Origin: Acidobacteriota bacterium | GTDB taxonomy: Bacteria; Acidobacteriota; Terriglobia; Bryobacterales; Bryobacteraceae | Assembly: GCA_021788955.1 (NCBI GenBank) | Contig: JAJYKC010000251.1 | Span: 1 to 5,197, forward strand | Direction: 5' to 3' | Length of the DNA stretch: 5,197 nt | Shown: in pieces, positions 1 through 5,197 of the stretch | How the letters are laid out: every line of letters begins with the position of its first letter | Numbering within the stretch: the first letter of the stretch is position 1 | The notes under the pieces: generated by a model | Databases searched by the model: none | The model's input: only the letters and a program-made list of their open reading frames with translations | Told to the model about the DNA's origin: nothing | Translations under genes and position numbers: made by a program

Positions 1-758
1 CAGGGCATCTAATCGGGGTGAATACGCTGATTCTGTCGCAGTCCGGCGGAAGCGAAGGGATCGGTTTCGCGATTCCCAGCAACCTTGTACAGGCCGTCTA
101 TGGCCAGATTCGCAAGAACGGCCATGTCCACCGGGGCCAGATCGGGATCTACGCGCAGACGATCACGCCGGCGCTGGCCAGCGGTCTCGACCTGCCGCAA
201 GACTGGGGCGTGGTGGTAAGCGATGTGGACCCGGACAGCCCCGCGAGCGAGGCCGGCATCCGCGTCGGCGATATCATCTCCGCCATTGACGGCGGGAAGG
301 TGACCAACCTCCGCCAACTCGAGCTAGCCATTTTCCGCTACTCACCGAACGACCGCGCCCACATTCGCATTCTGCGTGGCGACAAGCGGCTCGAACTCGC
401 CGTCCGCGTGATCGAACGAACCGACGACCCGGAGCGTTTCGCCGACCTCGCCACCAGCGAGGACAACCTCGTGCCGAAACTCGGCATTCTCGGCGTCACA
501 ATTGACCGGCGGCTGTCCGATCTGCTGCCCGACCTTCGCCTTCAGGGCGGCGTTGTTGTGGCCGCGCTGTCGCCGGATGCAGACGCGGAGGAAACGGGCC
601 TTGAGACCGGAGACGTCATTCATGGTGTGAACACACGCGTGGTTACCAGTGTGGCCGTTCTGAACCAACTGTTGAAGGACTTTACGAGTGGCGACAATGT
701 GGTGTTGCAGGTCGAGCGCGACGAGCGGCTCATGTTTCTGGTTTTTGAGGTTGAATAG
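1..758 (+). CDS. HtrA/DegP-like periplasmic serine protease, C-terminal part with two PDZ domains (5' end outside window)
   Basis: This is the tail of a trypsin-like HtrA/Deg protease, which degrades or refolds misfolded envelope proteins. The frame is open to the left edge (first whole codon at 3) and reads G-H-L-I-G-V-N-T, the strand that in HtrA proteins closely follows the catalytic GNSGGP loop. The catalytic serine should therefore lie only about ten codons outside the window; the GTG at 18 is an internal valine, not the start. The end of the protease domain is the family signature GIGFAIPSN (nt 60-86). Counting residues from nt 18, PDZ1 spans about 41-131, with G-V-V-V-S-D-V, then D-S-P-A-S-E-A-G-I and V-G-D-I-I. 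PDZ2 spans about 155-245, with G-G-V-V-V-A-A-L, then E-E-T-G-L and T-G-D-V-I. Two PDZ domains match the DegP/DegQ layout. The stop is 6 bp before the POTRA gene, which suggests one operon. Catalytic competence cannot be judged because His, Asp and Ser are not in view. Confidence 0.93.
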   Translation, partial: GHLIGVNTLILSQSGGSEGIGFAIPSNLVQAVYGQIRKNGHVHRGQIGIYAQTITPALASGLDLPQDWGVVVSDVDPDSPASEAGIRVGDIISAIDGGKVTNLRQLELAIFRYSPNDRAHIRILRGDKRLELAVRVIERTDDPERFADLATSEDNLVPKLGILGVTIDRRLSDLLPDLRLQGGVVVAALSPDADAEETGLETGDVIHGVNTRVVTSVAVLNQLLKDFTSGDNVVLQVERDERLMFLVFEVE

Positions 759-764
759 AACTCC

Positions 765-2156
765 GTGCGGCGCGTGATTTTCCTGTTATCGCTTGCAGCC
801 GTTCTGGCCACGCCCGCGGCGCCCCAGACGGCAAAGAAGAAGCACGCCGCGGCAGCGGCTCCGAACCCCGAAACCGGCACGTTTCCCATTCTCAAGCTCG
901 GTGTCCGCGGCAACGACGCATTCACCGCGGCGCAGATCCTCGGCATCACCGGCCTCAAGCAGGGCGAACGTGTCACGGCGGCCGACTTTGAAACGGCCCG
1001 CCAGCGCCTGCTGGCGACCGGCGCTTTTGAGCAGGCCGGATTTGAATACCACTTCGGCTCGGATGCGAATGGTCCCGGTTTCCTCGCCACCTTCGAGGTG
1101 AAGGAAGTCGCCCAATTTTATGCGATGTCCTTTGAGGACTTCCCTGCGCCGGAAAGTGATCTCCGCCGCTGTCTGCAACAAAAAGACCCGCTCTTCGGGC
1201 CGAAGATCCCCGTGACGCAGATTTTCCTTGACCGATACACGGGCTTCATTGAGCAGTGCCTTGCTCCTTATAACTTCAAGCAACACGTGAAGGCGCAGCT
1301 CACCGCGGATTATTCTCCGGACCTTACGATTCTTTTCCGCCCCTCCACTGCTCGGCCCAACATCGCCGAAGTGTTCTTCACGAACACCGGCGACATTCTG
1401 CCGGCCGCGTTGCAAACGGCCATCTCCGGCGCCGCCATCGGTCTGGGATACACCGAGCACCGCTTCCGCGCGATTCTCGATTCGACCATTCGTCCGATTT
1501 ACGAGGCAAAAGGCTTCGTCCGCGTCTCCTTTCCTTCGATCGCCACCAAGCCGTCCGATAACGTGAAGGGGCTGGCCGTCACGGTGAAGATAGAGCCCGG
1601 CCCGGTTTACAAACTGGTGTCTCTCCGCGTCAGCGGGGCAGAGGATATCCCGCCGCTGATGAAATTCAAACCCGGAGAGGTGGCGGACTTCGACAAGGTG
1701 AAGGCGGCTCAGGCGCGTCTGGACGACATTCTGCGCCGGCGCGGCTACCTGCACGAGACAACGCAGGAGCTACGCACGATAGATGATTCGGGTCACACCG
1801 TGTCAGTCACGCTTCGCGCCAGCCCTGGACCGCAGTACGTCACCGGCAAACTGACGATTCTCGGCCTCGACGTCATTTCCGAACCCGCCATTCGCAAGAT
1901 CTGGGGCCTTGCTCCGGGCCAGCCGTTCAATGTGTCGTATCCAGACCATTTCCTCAAGGTGGTGCGCGACGAAGGGTTGTTCGACAACCTCGGCCCGACC
2001 AGTTCGGCAACCAACATCCACGAAGACACCAAGACCGTGGACGTGACTCTGACATTCTCCGGTCCTAAGCGAAAGCAGGATTGGGAGACACACCCCACGG
2101 GAGCGGACCCGGTGCAGCCCGACCTTGGCGTTCCATTTCCGCCATACGCGCCATAG
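765..2156 (+). CDS. Secreted protein of about five POTRA domains, no beta barrel
   Basis: A 463-residue exported protein built almost entirely of POTRA-like units, the periplasmic modules that BamA/Omp85 proteins use to bind partners and nascent outer-membrane proteins. Residues 1-21 form a signal peptide: R-R at 2-3, a hydrophobic core IFLLSLAAVLA, then TPAAPQ. A Lys/Ala-rich linker follows (22-38). By eye the beta-alpha-alpha-beta-beta units fall at about 41-113, 116-193, 198-280, 282-355 and 357-434. The last three end in similar E-P-G-P, S-P-G-P and F-S-G-P strands, and helix pairs contain R-R-R-G-Y and R-D-E-G-L-F. Residue 435 onward is a short Pro-rich tail. No barrel follows: the stop is genuine and a tRNA lies just downstream. 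I chose GTG at 765 because it keeps the R-R n-region; GTG at 774 would lose it. There is no strong SD (GAGG at 747-750 is 14 nt away), so translation is probably coupled to the HtrA gene. It is likely a periplasmic scaffold or chaperone; its partners are unknown. Confidence 0.85.
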   Translation: MRRVIFLLSLAAVLATPAAPQTAKKKHAAAAAPNPETGTFPILKLGVRGNDAFTAAQILGITGLKQGERVTAADFETARQRLLATGAFEQAGFEYHFGSDANGPGFLATFEVKEVAQFYAMSFEDFPAPESDLRRCLQQKDPLFGPKIPVTQIFLDRYTGFIEQCLAPYNFKQHVKAQLTADYSPDLTILFRPSTARPNIAEVFFTNTGDILPAALQTAISGAAIGLGYTEHRFRAILDSTIRPIYEAKGFVRVSFPSIATKPSDNVKGLAVTVKIEPGPVYKLVSLRVSGAEDIPPLMKFKPGEVADFDKVKAAQARLDDILRRRGYLHETTQELRTIDDSGHTVSVTLRASPGPQYVTGKLTILGLDVISEPAIRKIWGLAPGQPFNVSYPDHFLKVVRDEGLFDNLGPTSSATNIHEDTKTVDVTLTFSGPKRKQDWETHPTGADPVQPDLGVPFPPYAP

Positions 2157-2227
2157 GGCCATCATGCGCCGCGGCGCCGCGCCAAACCGCCGTACGTTGG
2201 TATCCTCGTAGAGAAGCGCACCTCGCC
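2157..2227. other. Intergenic spacer between the POTRA gene and tRNA-Leu
   Basis: The 71-bp spacer holds a perfect 12-bp GC palindrome (GCGCCGCGGCGC, 2166-2177), ten bases after the POTRA stop codon. It could fold into only a short stem and no T-run follows, so it is a poor candidate for an intrinsic terminator of the upstream operon. The remainder holds the possible tRNA promoter listed separately. No coding potential is seen. Confidence 0.6.
2198..2206 (+). promoter_or_regulatory. Possible extended -10 promoter for tRNA-Leu
   Basis: TGGTATCCT is a TGn-extended -10 element (TATCCT at 2201-2206, four of six matches to TATAAT). It lies about 21 bp before the mature tRNA 5' end, which leaves room for a short leader. 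No convincing -35 box is found 16-18 bp upstream, where the sequence is GC-rich. Placement fits a stand-alone tRNA transcript, but the call rests on one short motif. Confidence 0.3.
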
Positions 2228-2314
2228 GCGGACGTGGCGGAACTGGCAGACGCACTGGATTTAGGTTCCAGCGGCCTCACGGCCATGGGAGTTCGACCCT
2301 CCCCGTCCGCACCA
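2228..2314 (+). tRNA. tRNA-Leu, anticodon UAG
   Basis: A complete class II tRNA that decodes CUA, and by wobble other CUN leucine codons. The acceptor stem GCGGACG (2228-2234) pairs with CGTCCGC (2304-2310). The anticodon stem CTGGA/TCCAG (2255-2259/2267-2271) closes the loop TTTAGGT with anticodon TAG at 2262-2264. The long variable arm typical of tRNA-Leu is present as GGCC/GGCC around TCAC (2273-2284). The T arm is GGGAG-TTCGACC-CTCCC (2287-2303). Discriminator A at 2311 is followed by a genome-encoded CCA (2312-2314). All stems are perfectly paired, so it should be functional. There is no adjacent integrase and no repeat of its 3' end elsewhere in the window, so nothing indicates use as an integration site here. 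Confidence 0.97.
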
Positions 2315-2467
2315 AACCCTTTGCACGCGACGGCCCAAAATTGGAAGTGCGTACAAATCTTCGTTCAAATGCCGGGAGGCTGAGTCCAGGGGCGCAGACT
2401 TACCTTGCGTGTTGCGCAAAGGGCCTCAAACCCACCGGACGACGGCCGCCGCGGACGCCGCGTCAGT
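2315..2467. other. Intergenic region between tRNA-Leu and the convergent small membrane-protein gene
   Basis: About 150 bp with no supported gene. The only structure noticed is a short imperfect hairpin, CCTTGCG/CGCAAAGG around a 5-nt loop (2403-2422, one bulged A). It lies between two convergent genes but has no T-run on either side. It could help end transcription from either direction; it does not meet the form of a canonical intrinsic terminator. Confidence 0.5.
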
Positions 2468-2764
2468 TCACCGCCTAATCAGACGCGGGGCCAGGAACCC
2501 AAGCACGGCCCCTGCTACAAACGAAATCGCTATCGAACCGGCTGGATGCCGTCTGATCTGCCGCTGGGCCTTGGCAGCGCCATCTTCTACCGCCAACCGC
2601 CCGCGCTTCAGGGCACGGCCGGCGGACTTCTTGCCCGTCTCGATGCCCTCACAAAGCGCCGCTCCGGCCTCGCCGAGCCGCTTCTCGACGAAGGCCGCCG
2701 TCCGGTTCGCGCTGTCGACCCATGGTCTTCCTTCCACCTTCAACGGCCTTAGCATGGTCGCCAT
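2468..2764 (-). CDS. Small C-tail-anchored membrane protein, ElaB/YqjD (DUF883)-like
   Basis: A 98-residue protein with a soluble, Ala/Lys/Glu-rich, probably helical N-terminal part (about 15-70) and one C-terminal transmembrane segment (about 75-92), ending in R-L-I-R-R. The boundary R-R-H-P-A-G followed by a small-residue/Gly-rich helix (G-A-V-L-G-F) and a basic tail resembles the ElaB/YqjD/YgaM proteins of E. coli. Those are inner-membrane C-tail-anchored proteins; YqjD and ElaB associate with ribosomes in stationary phase. The start is the ATG at 2764, because AGGAGG (2770-2775, minus strand) sits 5 nt before it; a TTG at 2794 would extend the frame by ten residues but places that SD inside the coding region. 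The gene is divergent from the CFA-type gene with a 133-bp gap, and convergent with the tRNA. Family assignment is by architecture and tail pattern only; DUF883 membership is not certain. Confidence 0.72.
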   Translation of the reverse strand: MATMLRPLKVEGRPWVDSANRTAAFVEKRLGEAGAALCEGIETGKKSAGRALKRGRLAVEDGAAKAQRQIRRHPAGSIAISFVAGAVLGFLAPRLIRR

Positions 2765-2769
2765 ATCAG

Positions 2770-2775
2770 CCTCCT
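2770..2775 (-). promoter_or_regulatory. Strong Shine-Dalgarno AGGAGG that fixes the small membrane protein start
   Basis: On the minus strand AGGAGG is followed by CTGAT and then ATG, an ideal 5-nt spacing. It decides between the ATG at 2764 and the upstream in-frame TTG at 2794, and supports this short frame being a real gene and not a shadow. Confidence 0.85.
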
Positions 2776-2881
2776 GAACCTCAGTAACGAGCAAGACGCA
2801 TACCAGTCGCTATCCCCATGAACACCGCGCAAATTATGGCCCGCGGAGTTATCCTGGACTATCAGTTGCACACTTCCCGGT
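2776..2881. promoter_or_regulatory. Divergent intergenic region expected to carry both promoters
   Basis: This is the only space available for promoters of the minus-strand small membrane protein and the plus-strand methyltransferase-oxidoreductase pair. It is visibly less GC-rich than the genes. Weak -10-like hexamers occur on the plus strand (TATCCT at 2850-2855, TATCAG at 2860-2865), but none has a good -35 box at proper spacing. No clear operator or inverted repeat was found. The promoter role is inferred from gene arrangement only. Confidence 0.35.
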
Positions 2882-2886
2882 GGAGG
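2882..2886 (+). promoter_or_regulatory. Ribosome binding site of the CFA-type methyltransferase gene
   Basis: GGAGG lies 11 nt before the ATG at 2898. The spacing is on the long side, but the site supports that ATG over the in-frame GTG at 2880, which has no SD and would put this purine run inside the coding sequence. Confidence 0.55.
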
Positions 2887-2897
2887 CGAGTCGGAAT

Positions 2898-4196
2898 ATG
2901 AGCTTTCCGGACGTGATGCTCAACAAGCACAGCGGCGAGGCGCACGGGGCTTTCCCGCTTGAAACCTGGCTGTTACGTCAACTTTTCCACGCTGTGGGTA
3001 AAATCCCTATCCGGTTGGCCATGAATGACGGCGCCGAGGTCTCGCCGCCTGGTGTCGACCCCGTAGGGAAGGTAGTTGTGAGTGATTTTCCGACTTTGTT
3101 CAAGCTGATGGCCGATCCCGAAATGGCCTTCGGGGAAGCTTACGCGGATGCCCGTATTGAACTACAGGGCGACCTCGCCGGAGTGCTGACGGCGATTTAC
3201 GAGGAGTGGGAAAGATCGGGCAGCGGCATGTACGAGCGGTTTACGTCAAAGTGCATGAACTGGCTGCAGGACAACTCGCTCGACGGCTCGCGAAACAACA
3301 TCCATCGCCACTACGATCTCGGGAACGATTTCTACGAGCTTTGGCTCGATCCCCAACTCGTATACACCTGCGCTTACTTCGTCTCGCCTGACGATACGCT
3401 TGAGGAGGCGCAGAAGGCAAAGCTCGATTACGTTTGCCGCAAGTTGCAGCTTCAACCCGGCGAGCGAGTCGTCGAGGCAGGTTGCGGGTGGGGCGCGCTG
3501 GCGCTTCACATGGCCGAAAACTACGGCGTCTCTGTCAGGGCCTTCAATCTCTCGCATGAGCAGATCGCCTGGGCGAAGATGCAGGCGGCGTCGAGGAGCC
3601 TCAGCAACCGGGTCGAGTTCATTGAAGACGACTATCGCTCGATCACCGGCAAATACGACGCGTTTGTTTCCGTCGGGATGCTCGAACACGTGGGCGCCGC
3701 CCATTACGCGGACTTTGGCCGGATCATCCACCGCGCGGTTGGCGACGCGGGACGCGGCCTGCTGCATTTTATCGGGAGGAGTCACAAAGGTGAATTCAGC
3801 CGCTGGATCCGCAAGCGGATTTTCCCCGGGGCTTACGTTCCTACGCTTGGTGAAGCGGTGAGCGTGCTGCAACCGCATCGTTTCGCCGTGCTCGATGTGG
3901 AGAACCTTCGCCTCCATTACGTGCGAACGCTGGAGTGCTGGTTGGAACGATTTGAGCGCGTGGCCGCCCAGGTCTCGGCCAAATACGATCCATGGTTCAC
4001 GCGAGCGTGGCGTCTGTATCTGGCCGGCTCGATCGCCGCCTTCCGCGCCAATACGCTGCAACTGTTTCAGATCACATTCGCGGGGCCGGAGAGCAAACAG
4101 ATCTCGTGGACGCGTGCCCCACTCTACGAGGGCGCAAGTAACCCGCCGATAAGCCGTCCCTCGGACACGTCAACATGGAAGCTTGCGACGTCCTGA
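2898..4196 (+). CDS. Cyclopropane-fatty-acyl-phospholipid synthase-family SAM methyltransferase
   Basis: A 432-residue enzyme of the CFA synthase family, which transfers the SAM methyl carbon onto the cis double bond of a phospholipid acyl chain at the inner leaflet. The N-terminal lipid-binding domain (about 20-110) includes F-G-E-A-Y-A-D. The catalytic domain begins at HRHYDLGNDFYELWLD (136-151). SAM motif I is V-V-E-A-G-C-G-W-G (191-199), followed by F-N-L-S-H-E-Q (216-222) and S-V-G-M-L-E-H-V-G (258-266). Residues corresponding to the E. coli Cfa bicarbonate/active site are all present: C158 (Y-T-C-A-Y-F), E263, H290, I292 and Y341. The spacing from E263 to H290 and Y341 equals that of E. 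coli E239, H266 and Y317. It is longer than E. coli Cfa (382 aa), partly from a final stretch of about 20 residues (413-432) that I cannot match to the family. That stretch runs into a 22-bp overlap with the next gene. Product could be a cyclopropane, methylene or methyl-branched chain; sequence alone does not decide. Confidence 0.92.
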   Translation: MSFPDVMLNKHSGEAHGAFPLETWLLRQLFHAVGKIPIRLAMNDGAEVSPPGVDPVGKVVVSDFPTLFKLMADPEMAFGEAYADARIELQGDLAGVLTAIYEEWERSGSGMYERFTSKCMNWLQDNSLDGSRNNIHRHYDLGNDFYELWLDPQLVYTCAYFVSPDDTLEEAQKAKLDYVCRKLQLQPGERVVEAGCGWGALALHMAENYGVSVRAFNLSHEQIAWAKMQAASRSLSNRVEFIEDDYRSITGKYDAFVSVGMLEHVGAAHYADFGRIIHRAVGDAGRGLLHFIGRSHKGEFSRWIRKRIFPGAYVPTLGEAVSVLQPHRFAVLDVENLRLHYVRTLECWLERFERVAAQVSAKYDPWFTRAWRLYLAGSIAAFRANTLQLFQITFAGPESKQISWTRAPLYEGASNPPISRPSDTSTWKLATS

Positions 4197-5197
4197 TTGT
4201 GGGCGGCGGCCCGGCTGGATCCTCGTGTGCGTGGGGATTGCGCCGCACAGGCCTCGACGTGCTCCTCCTCGATAAGCGGCCCTTTCCCCGCGACAAGGTT
4301 TGCGGAGGATGGATCACGCCGAGGGTCCTCGCTTCGCTCGGCATCAGCCCTATCCAATACTCCCGCTATAACTTGTTGCAGCCGATCACAGGGTTCCGCG
4401 TCGGCCAAATGGGAGGACCGGCGATCGAAACCAGTTACGACGCCCCGGTTAGTTACGGCATCCGCCGCTGTGAGTTCGACGAATATCTCCTCGATCGCAC
4501 CCGCGTGCGCGTGGCGCTTGGAGTCGGCCTGTCCAGTCTCGAGCGCACCGGAGGCGTATGGCTCGCCAATGAAAACATTCGCGCGCGCCTCGTCGTTGGC
4601 GCCGGCGGTCACTTTTGTCCGGTGGCGGCTTTCGTCGGAGGCAAGAGGGCCGATGAATGTCCCGTCGTCGCTCAGGAGACCGAGTTCGAAATGGATGGGG
4701 CGCAGATCGAAGCCTGCCGCGTCGAAGGCGAAGTGCCCGAACTCTATTTCTGCCGCGACATGAAAGGGTACGGCTGGTGTATTCGGAAAGGGAACTTCCT
4801 CAACGTCGGTCTCGGCCGGGTCGATCCGCACCGTCTGTCCACGCATGTGGCCGACTTCCTCCGCTTTCTGAACGAAACCGGGCGCGTCCCTTTTCCCGTG
4901 CCCGCGCCGCGCGGCCATGCCTACTTGCTTCGTGGAACGTCACCGCGCACCGTAGTGGATGACGGCTTGCTCCTGATCGGCGATTCGGCCGGCCTGGCGC
5001 ACCCGCAAAGCGGTGAAGGCATCGGCCCCGCCGTCGCTTCCGGTTTGGCTGCCGCCAAAGCCATCCGTGCGGCGCGCCGGAATTATGCCCGCGAGAAACT
5101 CGCCGGTTACGCCAATTACCTCAATGCCCATCCGTCGCCCTGGGCCGCGAGAGCGGGCCGGCTCCTTCCTTCGGGCGTGTCCAGCCTGGCCGCGCGG
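4175..5197 (+). CDS. FAD-dependent oxidoreductase, geranylgeranyl reductase family (3' end outside window)
   Basis: The first 341 residues of a flavoprotein of the GGR/FixC (COG0644-like) group, whose members reduce isolated C=C bonds of isoprenoid chains or act as related flavin oxidoreductases and monooxygenases. Features in order: FAD Rossmann motif V-L-I-V-G-G-G-P-A-G (6-15) with D33 ending the second strand; K-V-C-G-G-W-I-T-P-R (41-50), the conserved cysteine motif of GGR proteins; R-R-C-E-F-D-E-Y-L (97-105); G-Y-G-W-C-I-R-K-G with N-V-G-L-G (198-214), corresponding to the YxWxFPK...NVG substrate motif; and the second FAD motif I-G-D-S-A-G with P-Q-S-G-E-G-I (268-283). Family members are usually about 370-430 aa, so most of it is here. 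ATG at 4175 puts the Rossmann motif at the expected N-terminus. It starts 22 bp inside the methyltransferase gene in another frame with only a weak SD, so translation is probably coupled. The substrate is unknown: lipid acyl chain, isoprenoid or quinone-type ring are all possible. Confidence 0.9.
   Translation, partial: MEACDVLIVGGGPAGSSCAWGLRRTGLDVLLLDKRPFPRDKVCGGWITPRVLASLGISPIQYSRYNLLQPITGFRVGQMGGPAIETSYDAPVSYGIRRCEFDEYLLDRTRVRVALGVGLSSLERTGGVWLANENIRARLVVGAGGHFCPVAAFVGGKRADECPVVAQETEFEMDGAQIEACRVEGEVPELYFCRDMKGYGWCIRKGNFLNVGLGRVDPHRLSTHVADFLRFLNETGRVPFPVPAPRGHAYLLRGTSPRTVVDDGLLLIGDSAGLAHPQSGEGIGPAVASGLAAAKAIRAARRNYAREKLAGYANYLNAHPSPWAARAGRLLPSGVSSLAAR

Noticed and set aside
786..1754. 322-codon open frame on the minus strand across the POTRA gene
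   Set aside because: It lies antisense to a gene with a signal peptide and clear domain pattern. Its translation is rich in Arg/Gly/His without a recognisable fold, typical of GC-rich antisense frames.
2081..2383. 100-codon plus-strand open frame running through tRNA-Leu
   Set aside because: It overlaps the end of the POTRA gene and a fully paired tRNA, so it cannot be a sensible protein gene.
2403..2422. Imperfect hairpin as intrinsic terminator for tRNA-Leu or the small membrane-protein gene
   Set aside because: The stem is short with a bulge, and no T-run follows in either direction.
2228..2467. tRNA-Leu as the attachment site of a genomic island
   Set aside because: No integrase, no direct repeat of the tRNA 3' end in the window, and the following genes look like ordinary chromosomal genes.
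2405..2777. Two plus-strand open frames opposite the small membrane-protein gene
   Set aside because: The minus-strand frame has a perfect AGGAGG at ideal spacing and a transmembrane tail of a known type; the plus-strand frames have neither.
2765..2794. TTG start for the small membrane protein ten codons upstream
   Set aside because: It has no SD of its own, and it would place the strong AGGAGG inside the coding region.
3246..4061. 271-codon open frame on the minus strand across the CFA-type gene
   Set aside because: It is antisense to a gene with complete catalytic motifs, and its translation shows no family pattern.
4124..4918. 264-codon open frame on the minus strand across the oxidoreductase
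   Set aside because: The plus-strand frame from 4175 carries ordered FAD and GGR motifs; the antisense frame has none.

Overview
The window looks like a stretch of chromosome from a GC-rich, diderm (Gram-negative-type) bacterium. A periplasmic HtrA-type protease followed by a secreted POTRA-repeat protein implies an outer membrane. The style of the proteins (alanine/proline-rich signal peptide ending in A-P-Q, HtrA beside a POTRA protein, a geranylgeranyl-reductase-like flavoprotein) would fit Acidobacteriota, perhaps the Solibacter/Bryobacter group. That placement is an impression and not a computed result.

Layout. (1) Positions 1-2156, plus strand: an envelope operon. It holds the C-terminal part of an HtrA/DegP-like serine protease with two PDZ domains (start outside the window), then after a 6-bp gap a secreted protein that appears to be five consecutive POTRA domains with no beta barrel. 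(2) Positions 2228-2314, plus strand: a complete tRNA-Leu(UAG) with encoded CCA, preceded by a GC palindrome and a possible extended -10 promoter. (3) Positions 2468-2764, minus strand: a 98-residue C-tail-anchored membrane protein resembling the ElaB/YqjD/DUF883 type, whose start is fixed by a perfect AGGAGG. (4) Positions 2898-5197, plus strand, divergent from (3): a cyclopropane-fatty-acid-synthase-family methyltransferase with all the classical active-site residues. It overlaps by 22 bp a FAD-dependent oxidoreductase of the geranylgeranyl reductase family, which runs off the right edge.

How they may work together. The left pair probably serves periplasmic or outer-membrane protein quality control. 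The right pair is translationally coupled and is the most interesting part: a lipid methyltransferase next to a flavin reductase that acts on C=C bonds in its family suggests a two-step lipid modification. The small anchored protein is divergent from the CFA-type gene; in E. coli, proteins of both kinds belong to stationary-phase envelope physiology. No mobile element, CRISPR array or integration scar is visible. The long antisense reading frames over the genes look like shadows of GC-rich coding sequence.
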